A DNA stretch of 64,000 nt from Methylobacterium soli (GTDB taxonomy: Bacteria > Pseudomonadota > Alphaproteobacteria > Rhizobiales > Beijerinckiaceae). The stretch lies in the NCBI RefSeq assembly GCF_008806385.1, contig NZ_VZZK01000010.1:124001-188000 (forward strand), in the 5' to 3' direction. A program made the position numbers and the translations under genes. Below, piece by piece: positions 18,660 through 27,000 of the stretch. Numbering within the stretch: position 1 is the first letter of the stretch; each line of letters begins with the position of its first letter. The notes below the pieces were generated by a model. The model was not told where the DNA came from. It saw nothing but the letters and a program-made list of their open reading frames with translations, and searched no databases.

Positions 18660-19985
18660 TCAGGTCAGCATGTAGGTCAGGAGGGAGCGGAGCTGCGCCG
18701 GCTTGACCGGCTTGTGCATCAGCTCCGCCCCGATCCCGGCGACGCGCCGCTCGATCTCGGGGGCGTAATCGGCCGTGGTGACGATCACCGGCAGGGGTGC
18801 CTTCGTCAGGTTGCGCAGGTAGGCGGCGACGTCGAGGCCGCAGGCTCCGTCGTCGAGGTGGTAATCGAGGATGAGGAGGTCCGGGGCGACGCTGCCCCCG
18901 GCCATCCCCGCCGCCACCTCCGCGAGGTCGCGATAGGCGCTGACCTGCGCGTCCCAGTTCTGCAGGAGGCGCTTCAGGGCGTCGGCGGTCGCCTGGTCGT
19001 TCTCGACGAGGAGGATGCGGGCTCCGGTCAGCCGCGTCGCCACCGGCACCGCGCGGGCCGGCGGCTCGGCCTCGGCCGACCCCAGCGCCAGCCCGAGGGA
19101 GACCCGGGTGCCGTGGCCGGTGCGGGAGGCCAGAATCAGGGGGTGGTCGAGGGCCTGCGCCAGGCGCCGCACGATCGAGAGGCCGAGCCCGAGGCCGGGC
19201 TCCTCCGGCATCCCTCGCCCGGCGCCGCCCCGGTAGAATTCCTCGAAGACGAGATCGCGCTCGCCCGCCCCGATGCCGCGGCCGGAATCCACCACCTCGA
19301 TCCGGCAGCCATCCCCTTGCCGCCGCGCGGCGAGGAGCACGCCGCCGCTCTCGGTGTAGCGGATCGCGTTCGAGACGAGGTTCTGCAGGATGCGCTGCAG
19401 GAGGGCGGCGTCGCTCATCACCACGAGGTCCGGCCCGCGCACCCGCAGGCGCAGGCCCTTGCGCGCGGCGAAGGGCTTGAAGCTGCCCGCGATCGTCGCG
19501 AAAAGCTCGTGCAGCCGGAAGGGCTTCACCTCCGGCCGGACGATGCCGGCATCGAGCTTCGAGATGTCCAGGAGGGTCTTGATCAGGTCCTCGATGGTCT
19601 GAAGCCCGCGCTCCACCTGGTTCGCGATGATGGCGGCCTCCGGCCCCAAGGGCAGGTCGGCCAGCGCCGAGACCGAGAGGCGGGCGGCGTTGAGGGGCTG
19701 GAGCAGGTCATGGCTCGCGGCCGCGAGGAAGCGGGTCTTCGAGCGGTTGGCGGTCTCGGCCTCCTCCTTGGCGGCCGCGAGCGCCGCGTTCGAGCGCTCC
19801 AGCCGGTGCATCAGCCCCGTCAGCTCCTCGGTGCGGGTGCGGACGCGGCCTTCGAGGGTGATGGCGGTCTGGAACAGCGCGTAGGCGCCGCCCTGCTGGT
19901 CCATATTGCGCTCGACATGGGCCATCAGGGCGGCGTTGATGCGCTCGAGCTTCTCGATGCGCCGCTCGAGGGGGGATGCGAGCAT
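18660..19985 (-). CDS. Hybrid sensor histidine kinase, NahK/ErcS'-like
   Basis: 441 residues from the ATG at 19985. It has no membrane segment or PAS domain: a coiled coil (residues 5-80, including MDQQGGAYALFQTAITLEG), the phospho-acceptor region FLAAASHDLLQPLNAARL with His92, an ATPase domain (NLVSNAIRYTESGG, DSGRGIG, GLGLGLSIVRRL) and a C-terminal receiver with Asp374 (LLILDYHLDDG). The AASHDLLQPLNAARL signature is typical of kinases paired with FIST-domain proteins such as NosP. The FIST gene ends 11 bases upstream, so the two are surely co-expressed. The phosphate target is unknown; the LuxR-type regulator at 30729 is one candidate. Confidence 0.9.
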   Translation of the reverse strand: MLASPLERRIEKLERINAALMAHVERNMDQQGGAYALFQTAITLEGRVRTRTEELTGLMHRLERSNAALAAAKEEAETANRSKTRFLAAASHDLLQPLNAARLSVSALADLPLGPEAAIIANQVERGLQTIEDLIKTLLDISKLDAGIVRPEVKPFRLHELFATIAGSFKPFAARKGLRLRVRGPDLVVMSDAALLQRILQNLVSNAIRYTESGGVLLAARRQGDGCRIEVVDSGRGIGAGERDLVFEEFYRGGAGRGMPEEPGLGLGLSIVRRLAQALDHPLILASRTGHGTRVSLGLALGSAEAEPPARAVPVATRLTGARILLVENDQATADALKRLLQNWDAQVSAYRDLAEVAAGMAGGSVAPDLLILDYHLDDGACGLDVAAYLRNLTKAPLPVIVTTADYAPEIERRVAGIGAELMHKPVKPAQLRSLLTYMLT

Positions 19986-19996
19986 GCCGGCGCCGG

Positions 19997-21187
19997 TCAG
20001 GAGGCGGCCTGCACGGCGATGGGGGCCGGTTGCCGGCCGATCGCGATGCCCGTGAAGGTCTGGTTGAGATGCATCGCCCGGTATTGCTCGCCATAGGTCT
20101 CGAAGCCGACGACGTTGAAGCGCCGATAGAGCTCGGCGATCCCGTGGCGGACCTGCCGGCTCTCCGCATCGAGCCGGCGCAGCACGCATTCGAAGCCGAT
20201 CACGAGGTCGATCCCCCCGAGCGCCTCGTCGAGGCGCGAGAGCTCGGCGCGCGTCGCCGCGACGATGTCGCAGGGCTGGGCCAGGGTCAGCACCACGCCC
20301 TCGTCGACGGCGCAGAAGAAGCTGAGCGAGCCGTCCGGGTTCATCCGCCGGATCGAGCGGCAGAAATACTCGCCGCCGATCTTCACCGCGAGCGGGTAGG
20401 CGGCAAAGCTCATCGGCGAGAGGCCCTCGGGGTCGAGCCCAACCGCCATGGCGTATTCGTGGGCGGCGGGCTCGGCGTTCAGCTCGTGGACGATGCGCCC
20501 CTCGTTGTCGGAGGCCGTGACCACGAACTTGGTCTGGGTCGGCTCGAAATTGTCGCTCTTGAAGATCTGGACCGGGAAATCCGTCTCGACGAGGAGCAGC
20601 ACCGCGGCGTCGCGGTGGATCGCGCCGCCATGCAGCAGCACCGTGTCCCGGAAGGTGAGATCGTCGCCGGCCGAGCCGCCCACGAGGGGAATTCCGTCCA
20701 GGGCCCAGGCGATGGCCGAGACCACCGTCTCCTCCGCGTCCGTGAGGCCGTCGATCAGCGAGAGGGCGAAGCGCCGCTCCCGCAGATGGTCCGGCCCGTG
20801 CGGCTCCAGGGTGCGCCGGAGCGCGCGGACGGCGGAGGCCGTGCGCTCGACGTCGAGATGCCCGATGGCGTCGAGCACCGTCGAGACGATGCGGAAGCCC
20901 TTGGCCGGGAAGGCGATGACGACGAGCCCCCGGTCGAGGCCGCCCGCGGGCGAGAACCCGCCCGACATGGTGCAGCCGGCGGTCGCCGCGTCGGGGAAAT
21001 GCGCGCCGAGCGCCCGATTGAGGGCGGCAGGCTCGTAATCGGGGGAGAAGAACACGACGAGCTGCGCGATCTCGGCCCCGCCGATCGCGTCCGCGATCTC
21101 GGCGACGGCCCGCGCGGCGTCCGTCGCCTCGGTCCATGCCGTCCTGATCCCGCACAGATGCGCGCGCATCTGCGTGCCCTGATCCAC
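19997..21187 (-). CDS. FIST-domain sensory protein, NosP-like
   Basis: About 396 residues from a GTG at 21187, chosen for its GGGAGCGGAA ribosome site; an ATG at 21268 would add 27 residues lacking family likeness. FIST N-terminal features are LVVFFSPDYEPAALNRAL and GCTMSGGFSPAGG; the C-terminal FIST_C part contains ALDGIPLVGGSAGDDLTF and GFECVLRRLDAE. Related proteins called NosP bind heme and report nitric oxide to a partner hybrid kinase. The partner kinase gene is directly downstream. A soluble cytoplasmic location is expected. Whether it binds heme, or a small-molecule ligand, cannot be read from the sequence. Confidence 0.85.
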   Translation of the reverse strand: MDQGTQMRAHLCGIRTAWTEATDAARAVAEIADAIGGAEIAQLVVFFSPDYEPAALNRALGAHFPDAATAGCTMSGGFSPAGGLDRGLVVIAFPAKGFRIVSTVLDAIGHLDVERTASAVRALRRTLEPHGPDHLRERRFALSLIDGLTDAEETVVSAIAWALDGIPLVGGSAGDDLTFRDTVLLHGGAIHRDAAVLLLVETDFPVQIFKSDNFEPTQTKFVVTASDNEGRIVHELNAEPAAHEYAMAVGLDPEGLSPMSFAAYPLAVKIGGEYFCRSIRRMNPDGSLSFFCAVDEGVVLTLAQPCDIVAATRAELSRLDEALGGIDLVIGFECVLRRLDAESRQVRHGIAELYRRFNVVGFETYGEQYRAMHLNQTFTGIAIGRQPAPIAVQAAS

Positions 21188-21219
21188 GTTCCGCTCCCGT
21201 CCAGCGCCGGGCTTCTGCG

Positions 21220-21239
21220 CCCGTTCTCTTATGAACGGG
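21220..21239. promoter_or_regulatory. Inverted repeat upstream of the FIST/kinase pair
   Basis: CCCGTTC (21220-21226) and GAACGGG (21233-21239) form a perfect 7-base dyad with a 6-base spacer, 33 bases before the FIST start codon. It could be an operator or a short leader hairpin. Confidence 0.4.
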
Positions 21240-21348
21240 ATTATGTCGGGCGAAGCGGTTGCGCGCAACTCGACGCCGCGCGAGCGGGATCGGCGTCCCG
21301 ATCGTGCCCCCGGCGGCCGGACCGCGCCCGGCGGCGCAGCGGTAATGA

Positions 21349-22335
21349 TCAGGGCTTCGCGGTGAACCGCGCCGCGCAGCCCGGAAACCCCGCGACGAGG
21401 CGCTGCCCGGCCTCCGCCCCGAGCACCATCGCGGCCGTCGAGAGGCCGTCGGCGAGGAGGCCGGTCGGGGCCGTCACCGTGACGGCGGACAGGCCGGCCG
21501 GCGAGCGGCCGGTGGCGGGATCGAAGATGTGGTGGTCGGCATGGTCCGGCGAGAAGCTCGTGGCATAGTCGCCGGAGGTCGCGGCAAAGCCCGAGAACGG
21601 GGCGAGCACCGCGGCGATCCGGTGCGGCTCGCGCGGGTCGGCGAGGCCGAGGCGCCAGGGCGTGCCGTCGGGATGCTGCCCGCGGGCGCCGAACTCGCCG
21701 GTGTCGACGAAGGCATCCGCGATGCTGTGCTGATCGAGGACGGCCATCACCCGGTCGGCCGCAAAGCCCTGCACGAGGCCGTTCAGGGTCAGGCCCATGC
21801 CGGGTTCGAGGCGGATCGCGGCATCCTCCACCCGGACGCGGCGCCAGTCGACGCGCCGGACGGTCTCGCGCAGATCCGGGTTTGCCGGGCGCTCGCCCCG
21901 GGCCGCCGCCGCGGCCCAGAGGGTCCAGAGGGGCTGCACCGTCGGGTCGAAGGCGCCCCCGCTCGCCGCCGCGAGGTCGAGGGCGAAGCGCAGCTGCGTC
22001 AGGAGGAGCGGGTCGGGCGCCAGCAGGATCCCGTCGCGGTTGAGGCGTGCCAGCGCGCTGTCGGGCCGGAACAGGCTCGCGGCGGCCTCGACGGCGCGGA
22101 TCGCCCGGAAGGCCTCGTCGAGGGCGGTGTCGAGCCGGGCCGCGTCCTGCCCGGCGGCGGTCAGCGCCACGGTGGTGCCGAGGGCGAGGCCCGCGCGCCG
22201 GCGCGTGGCGAGCCCCTGCGCGGCGGCGAGGCTCCGGAAGGCCGGGAGGCCCCCGGCGAGCGCCGCCGCCGCGAGGGTGCCGGCCGCGCCGAGGAGAAGC
22301 TTGCGCCGCCGCATCCGAGGAAGCTGCCCCCTCAT
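21349..22335 (-). CDS. apbE: FAD:protein FMN transferase (ApbE family)
   Basis: About 328 residues starting at the ATG at 22335 that overlaps the stop of the NosR-like gene (ATGA). A leader RRRKLLLGAAGTLAAAAL suggests export. ApbE attaches FMN by a phosphoester bond to a Thr in flavoproteins. Family features include SLFRPDSALARLNRDG, GGAFDPTVQPLW, TLNGLVQGFAADRV, and the Mg/FAD site region VDTGEFGARGQHPDG and HHIFDPATGRSP. The usual GE(I/L)RA motif is GEFGA. Translational coupling to the NosR-like gene, which carries a candidate flavinylation site, makes that protein its obvious substrate. Confidence 0.92.
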   Translation of the reverse strand: MRGQLPRMRRRKLLLGAAGTLAAAALAGGLPAFRSLAAAQGLATRRRAGLALGTTVALTAAGQDAARLDTALDEAFRAIRAVEAAASLFRPDSALARLNRDGILLAPDPLLLTQLRFALDLAAASGGAFDPTVQPLWTLWAAAAARGERPANPDLRETVRRVDWRRVRVEDAAIRLEPGMGLTLNGLVQGFAADRVMAVLDQHSIADAFVDTGEFGARGQHPDGTPWRLGLADPREPHRIAAVLAPFSGFAATSGDYATSFSPDHADHHIFDPATGRSPAGLSAVTVTAPTGLLADGLSTAAMVLGAEAGQRLVAGFPGCAARFTAKP

Positions 22336-24446
22336 TCCGCCGCCACCGCTTGCGGCACCAGCACCCGGCCGCGCTTGCGCGCGACGACCTGCGGCACGCA
22401 CTGGCCTGGATCGTGGATGATCGTGACGCAATCCATGCACTGGAAGCACTCGGCGTAATCGACCGCCCCCGAGGGCGCGATGGCGCCGTAGCGGCAGCGC
22501 ACCTTGCAGAGCTGGCAGGGCGAGCCGCACTCGGCCCGGCGCGGGATCCAGTCGAGCATGCGCAGGCGCCCGGCGAGCGCGAGGCCCGCGCCGAGCGGGC
22601 AGAGATAGCGGCAGAAGCCCTTGTAGACGAAGAGGTTGAGGATGATCAGGCCGATCCCGTAGACCACGAAGGGGGTGGCGCGCAGGAAGTAGAGGGTGAT
22701 GGCCGTCTTGAAGGGCTCGGCCTCCGCGAGGCTGTCGGCGAGCGGGGAGGCGAGGGCGGCGGCGCCGAGGATCGCGGCCAACAGGGCGTATTTCACGAGG
22801 CGCAGCGCGCGGTCGATCCGCGGCGGCACCGCGATCTGGCGGAGGCGGAGCGGCCGGGCGAGCCAGGCGGCGAGTTCCTGCAGGGCGCCGAACGGGCAGA
22901 GCCAGCCGCAGAAGGTGCCGCGGCCCCAGAGGACGAGGCTCACCAGCACGAAGCCCCAGAGCAGGAGCGAGGGCGGGTCGTAGAGGAGGAAGCTGAGGTC
23001 GTGCGTCGCCGCCGCGGCGCGCACGAGGCCGACGAGCGTCACGATCGAGAGCTGCGCCTGCGCGTACCAGCCGATGAACAGGAGCGTGAAGGCCAGGAAG
23101 GCGAGCCGGAAGGCCCCGAAGCGGGGCTGGTCGGCGACGAGCCCGCGCTGGCGCACCAGCACCGGCACGAGCAGGCCGAGGGAGGCAGCGATCAGCCCGA
23201 GTTCGACGCTCCGCGCCCGCCAGGATTCGGTCCAGCTCGGGCCCGCATCCGGGCTCTCGCGGGTGAACAGAGCCGCCGGCAGGGCGTAGCGCGTCGCGAA
23301 ATCCCGGGCGACGCGCTCGACCAGGATCTGGCCCCGCTCGCGCACGATCTTCTCGCTGAGGCTCCAGAGGGCAGCCGGATCGAAGCCCGCCTGGCTGCCG
23401 ATCCGCAGGATGGTCCAGGGCCCCGCCGGCAGGCCGTCCATGCCCGCGCCCCGGCGCTCGATCGCCATGTCGCGGGCGTTGATCGTCAGGCCCTCCTGCT
23501 GGATCGAGAGGCGATCCGGGACCGAGCCGAGCACGAAGTCGTCCCCGAGCGGGTTGAGGGGGCCGGCGCTCACGACCATGACGGCGTGGTCGCCCGGGCC
23601 GAGCTCGCGCATCAGGGCGGCGTGGCGCGCCTCGCCCAGGAGATTGCGCCCGATCGCGGGGGCGTTGAGATAGGCGATGACGAGGTCGGTGAGGGCCGCC
23701 TCCGGGGGGCTTTCCGACTGACCCTCGACGGCGCTGCCCTTGAACGCGGCCTCCGCCTCCCCGTTCGTCACCGTGAAGCGCGCGACGTAGCCGCGCGCGA
23801 GGAGCTGCGAGAAGCGCAAGGGCTCGAACAGGTCCGCCCTGGCCTCGACCTTGAGGCCGACCTGGGCGGGGGCCCCGAAGCCGAGCTTCCGGCGGGCCAC
23901 CGCCAGGGAGGCGGCGAGGATCGTCTCGTTGATCACCCGCGTCGAGGCGGTCGCCATCGAGACCCCGTCCACCACCGCCTGCGGCGCGGCGCCGTTCGCC
24001 CGCGCGTTCGGTCGCCCGACCCGGATGGCGCGGCGGGCCGAGAGGCCGACATATTGCTCCACGAAGGCGAAGAGCGGCGCCTCGCCGAGGCCTTCGAGGA
24101 AGACGGGCTCGTGCTGCGCGATCACCCGCACGTCCCGGAAGCTCCCGTCGGGCGCGAGGGCGATCAGGAGATCGGGCGGCGTGCCGCCGAAGCCCGGGAT
24201 CGGCGCGAGGTCGATCGATTCGAAGGCGTAGGCGAAGACCTCGTAGGCGCCGGCCTCCTGCTTCAGGATCGGCCAGACCGGTGCCGCCTCGTCCTTCTGG
24301 CCGACGACGAGGGGCGCGGGGAAGTATCGCTCCATGCCGGCCCGGTCGAGGGTGCCGGCGGCGGCGGGGAGGACCCAGAGGAGGACGAGGACGGCCAGGA
24401 GGCCCGCCACGCCGCCGGCGAAGGCCCCCGACGAGTCCGGCCTCAC
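22332..24446 (-). CDS. NosR/NirI-like membrane flavo-iron-sulfur protein
   Basis: 704 residues. An N-terminal signal/anchor helix precedes a periplasmic FMN-binding domain with DGVSMATAST (residues 160-169), fitting the ApbE target motif with Thr166 as flavin acceptor. Five to six membrane helices follow (residues 415-625) with paired CxxxCP motifs FCGWLCP (C513, C517) and FCRYLCP (C612, C616), then a cytoplasmic ferredoxin-like tail with two cysteine clusters (C640, C644, C647, C651; C667, C670, C673, C683). NosR supports N2O reductase by passing electrons across the membrane, but no nosZ is present here. The GTG start overlaps the beta-propeller stop (GTGA), tying it to the PQQ-alcohol operon. 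Confidence 0.9.
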   Translation of the reverse strand: MRPDSSGAFAGGVAGLLAVLVLLWVLPAAAGTLDRAGMERYFPAPLVVGQKDEAAPVWPILKQEAGAYEVFAYAFESIDLAPIPGFGGTPPDLLIALAPDGSFRDVRVIAQHEPVFLEGLGEAPLFAFVEQYVGLSARRAIRVGRPNARANGAAPQAVVDGVSMATASTRVINETILAASLAVARRKLGFGAPAQVGLKVEARADLFEPLRFSQLLARGYVARFTVTNGEAEAAFKGSAVEGQSESPPEAALTDLVIAYLNAPAIGRNLLGEARHAALMRELGPGDHAVMVVSAGPLNPLGDDFVLGSVPDRLSIQQEGLTINARDMAIERRGAGMDGLPAGPWTILRIGSQAGFDPAALWSLSEKIVRERGQILVERVARDFATRYALPAALFTRESPDAGPSWTESWRARSVELGLIAASLGLLVPVLVRQRGLVADQPRFGAFRLAFLAFTLLFIGWYAQAQLSIVTLVGLVRAAAATHDLSFLLYDPPSLLLWGFVLVSLVLWGRGTFCGWLCPFGALQELAAWLARPLRLRQIAVPPRIDRALRLVKYALLAAILGAAALASPLADSLAEAEPFKTAITLYFLRATPFVVYGIGLIILNLFVYKGFCRYLCPLGAGLALAGRLRMLDWIPRRAECGSPCQLCKVRCRYGAIAPSGAVDYAECFQCMDCVTIIHDPGQCVPQVVARKRGRVLVPQAVAAE

Positions 24447-25483
24447 GGGGCGGCGCCGGCGGATCGGTGGCCCGCGCTCGGCCGCACGGCGGCGCCCCAG
24501 GGGAAGCGCCCGACCTTGATGCTCTTGATCGCCTTCAGGGCCGCGACGTCGATGACGGTGACGTCGCCCGAGGCGCCGTTCGTGGTCAGGAGCCGGCTCT
24601 CGTCCGACGTGAAGGCGAGGTGCCAGACCCGGCGCCCGACCAGGATGTAGTTCAGGACCTTGTAGGTCCGGGCATCGATCACCGCGACGCGGTCGGAGGG
24701 GCCGAGCGCCACGAAGGCGAAGCGCCCATCCCGGGTCAGGGTGATGCCCACCGGCTGGATCCGGTCGCCCGCGATGCCCTTGATCTCGAACGCGATGGTC
24801 TGCGCGACCGTGCGGGTGGCGACGTCGATCACCGCCACCGTGCCGCCGATCTCGGAGGAGACCCAGAGCTTGCTGCCGTCCCGGCTGAACTCGGCGTGGC
24901 GCGGGCGCTGGCCGACCGGGGTGGCGTCCACCGCCTTGAGGGAGGGCACGTCGATCCAGTGGACCATGTTGGTGGTCTCGGAGGTGGTCACCGCCGTCTT
25001 GCCGTCCGGGCTCACCGCCATGCCCTCCGGCTCGATCCCGACATCGATCTGGGCCAGCACCGTGCGGGTCTCGGCATCGACCACGGTGGTGGTGGCGTTC
25101 TCCTCGTTGGCGATGAAGAGCGTGCGGTTATCCGGCGCCAGCGCGAATTGCTCCGGGTCCTCCCCCGAGGGCAGGTTGTGCAGGAGCCGGCCGGTCTCCG
25201 GATCGATCACCTGCACGGCGTCGGAATCGCTCGCGCAGACGAAGAGCTGGCGCCCGTCGCGCGAGAACACGATGCCGCGCGGGCGCCGCCCCACCGGGAA
25301 GGTGCGGACCACCTCGAAGCTGCCGGTGTCGATCACCGAGACGGTGTTGTCGCGCTCGTTCGAGACGAAGATCTCCTCCGCCGGGGCGGGGCCTGCGGCG
25401 AGGACGAGCCCGATGATCAGGAGCAGGGCGAAGGGGAGCGGTCGCATCGGGGGCCTGCCGCGTCCTGTCCGTGAAGGGGTCAT
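24443..25483 (-). CDS. PQQ-catabolism-associated beta-propeller protein (YVTN repeats)
   Basis: About 346 residues from the ATG at 25483, which overlaps the stop of the binding-protein gene (ATGA); an internal ATG at 25447 also gives a good signal peptide. The mature protein is a run of roughly seven YVTN-type blades (IFVSNERDNTVSVIDTG, LFVCASDSDAVQVIDP, LFIANEENATTTVVDA, LWVSSEIGGTVAVIDV, AFVALGPSDRVAVIDA). This family sits beside PQQ-dependent alcohol dehydrogenases in many bacteria; its role is not settled, scaffold or redox partner being the usual guesses. Periplasmic. Confidence 0.9.
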   Translation of the reverse strand: MTPSRTGRGRPPMRPLPFALLLIIGLVLAAGPAPAEEIFVSNERDNTVSVIDTGSFEVVRTFPVGRRPRGIVFSRDGRQLFVCASDSDAVQVIDPETGRLLHNLPSGEDPEQFALAPDNRTLFIANEENATTTVVDAETRTVLAQIDVGIEPEGMAVSPDGKTAVTTSETTNMVHWIDVPSLKAVDATPVGQRPRHAEFSRDGSKLWVSSEIGGTVAVIDVATRTVAQTIAFEIKGIAGDRIQPVGITLTRDGRFAFVALGPSDRVAVIDARTYKVLNYILVGRRVWHLAFTSDESRLLTTNGASGDVTVIDVAALKAIKSIKVGRFPWGAAVRPSAGHRSAGAAP

Positions 25484-26796
25484 CCTGCGCCGCCTCCCGC
25501 GAAGGCCCGGCAGGCGCTCTCCGGCGCGTCGAGGCCGAGGGTGTCGAGATCGGTGCGGTGGTGCAGGAAGCCCTCCAGCGGCGCGCTCGCCACCACGGCG
25601 CCGGGCCAGAGCAGGAAGACGGGCTGGCGCAGCTGCCCGTTCCAGGGCCGGAAGCTCAAGGGGCGGCCCTTGAAGCCGCCGACCTCGAAGCGCGGCGAGA
25701 GCATCAGGGCCCGGATCGCATCCGGGTCGCGCGTCCTCAGCTGCACCGCCGCCTCCCCGATCGCGTGAACGGCGAGCCAGCCGGCATAATCGATCGGGCG
25801 CATGGCCCGGCCCGCGAGCTTGCGGAAGCGGCCCTGCAACTGCACCGCCGCCCAGGCCTCGACCGGGCGGCCCCAGGCGGCGGGGCTCAGCCCCTGCGTC
25901 CCGACCACGGGCCGGGGCGAGGCGGTGTTGTGGACGAGGTTCGTCCCGAAGCTGTTGGCCTCGTCGGCCACCGCCACCACGTCGTGCTCGGGCCCGCGCG
26001 TGACGAGGGCGAATTCCCGGAGCGCCGAATCGCGGATATCGGCCCCGTGCACGTCGAAGCGCGACTCGGCGACGACCCGCGCGCCGAACTTCTTCGCGCT
26101 GCGCCGCAAGGCCTCGGCGTAGAGCGCATCGGCCGGCTCCGGGCCCGAGACGAGGAGGAGCCGGGTCCAGCGCTTGAACACCAGGAACTCGACGAGGGCG
26201 TCGGCGAGCATCGCCCGCGAGGGCAGGACGTGCAGGAGCCGCGCCCGGCAATCGCCGTCGCGCAGGCGGGTATCGGGCGCGCCGATATTGAGGAGGAGGG
26301 TGTCGCGGGCCTCGGGCAGGTCGGCCAGCGCCAGCACGTCCTCGACCGGCGCGTTGACGACGAGGAAGCGCGGGTTGCCGAGCGCCCGGAAGGCCGCCGC
26401 CACATCCGCGCCGGGCTCCACCCGCTTGGTCGCGAGGCTGAAGCCCAGGGAGACGAAGCGGCCGGTGGCGTTCGAATCCTTGAGCCCGAGCTCGGCCCCC
26501 CGGGCGCCCTCGTCGTCGGGGATCGGATCCTCGTTGTTGAGGGGCGTCGGCCGCTCGATGCGGCGCTCGAGATAATGGATGGCGAGGTGCGGGGTAGGAT
26601 CGGCCCGCGCCTCCCCGCCCGGAAGCGCCAGGCTCAGGAGGGCCAGGCCCAGGAGAGCCAGGCTCAGGAGAGCCGGGCCGAAGCGGGTTGCCGCGCGCGA
26701 GGCAGTGTGCGTCGAAAAATGGCGCGTCGAAAAATGCCGCGTCGAGGCCACGTGCCGCTCGGCCGGGCCGTGTCCACGCTGTCTCGCAGCCCGCAT
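25480..26796 (-). CDS. ABC substrate-binding protein of the PQQ alcohol dehydrogenase system
   Basis: About 438 residues from the ATG at 26796; a GTG at 26811 with GGGGCGGAA upstream is an alternative. The N-terminal 50 residues are built from DNA repeats: HFSTRHFSTH, then the hydrophobic core LLSLALLGLALLSLAL, with cleavage at GEARADP. The mature part matches the branched-chain-type periplasmic binding proteins found with quinoprotein alcohol dehydrogenases (YLERRIERPTPLNNEDPIP, then FLVVNAPVEDVLALADL). The partner ATPase and permease normally found with it are missing from the window. First gene of the leftward arm, divergent from the cytochrome gene. Confidence 0.88.
   Translation of the reverse strand: MRAARQRGHGPAERHVASTRHFSTRHFSTHTASRAATRFGPALLSLALLGLALLSLALPGGEARADPTPHLAIHYLERRIERPTPLNNEDPIPDDEGARGAELGLKDSNATGRFVSLGFSLATKRVEPGADVAAAFRALGNPRFLVVNAPVEDVLALADLPEARDTLLLNIGAPDTRLRDGDCRARLLHVLPSRAMLADALVEFLVFKRWTRLLLVSGPEPADALYAEALRRSAKKFGARVVAESRFDVHGADIRDSALREFALVTRGPEHDVVAVADEANSFGTNLVHNTASPRPVVGTQGLSPAAWGRPVEAWAAVQLQGRFRKLAGRAMRPIDYAGWLAVHAIGEAAVQLRTRDPDAIRALMLSPRFEVGGFKGRPLSFRPWNGQLRQPVFLLWPGAVVASAPLEGFLHHRTDLDTLGLDAPESACRAFAGGGAG
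26627..26671 (-). repeat. 15-base tandem repeat forming a signal-peptide core
   Basis: Three units (26627-26641, 26642-26656, 26657-26671) encode repeated Leu-Leu-Ser/Gly-Leu-Ala pentapeptides in the leader of the ABC binding protein. Confidence 0.85.
26710..26739 (-). repeat. 15-base tandem repeat, two copies, in the leader n-region
   Basis: Units at 26710-26724 and 26725-26739 differ by one base and encode the duplicated HFSTR/HFSTH peptide just upstream of the signal-peptide core. Confidence 0.8.
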
Positions 26797-27000
26797 CGCG
26801 GCCGTTCTCACTTCCGCCCCGTCCTTCGTCGTTGCGGCGACGATAGGGGGGAGCGGGGGGCGCCGATATTGGACGAAGGTGCACCTTCGCGTGTCCGGGC
26901 GAAGAGCCGGATTCGGCGCGGCGCTGGGCAGTATACCAAAGCACAATGGGTTTGAGCGGGCCCGCTTGCTACCGTCCTCGCAAGAACAGGAGGAAACGGT
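26797..27000. promoter_or_regulatory. Divergent promoter region of the alcohol-oxidation island
   Basis: This 204-base stretch separates the leftward binding-protein operon from the rightward cytochrome gene and must drive both. CAGGAGGAAACGGT just before 27001 is a near-perfect ribosome site for the cytochrome. AGTATACCAAAGCACAAT near 26930-26947 is the most promoter-like AT-rich part. No operator was recognised with certainty. Confidence 0.5.

Noticed and set aside
22332..24446. A denitrification (nos) cluster.
   Set aside because: Only the NosR-like gene and apbE are present; nosZ, nosD, nosF and nosY are missing, and the operon neighbours belong to PQQ alcohol oxidation.
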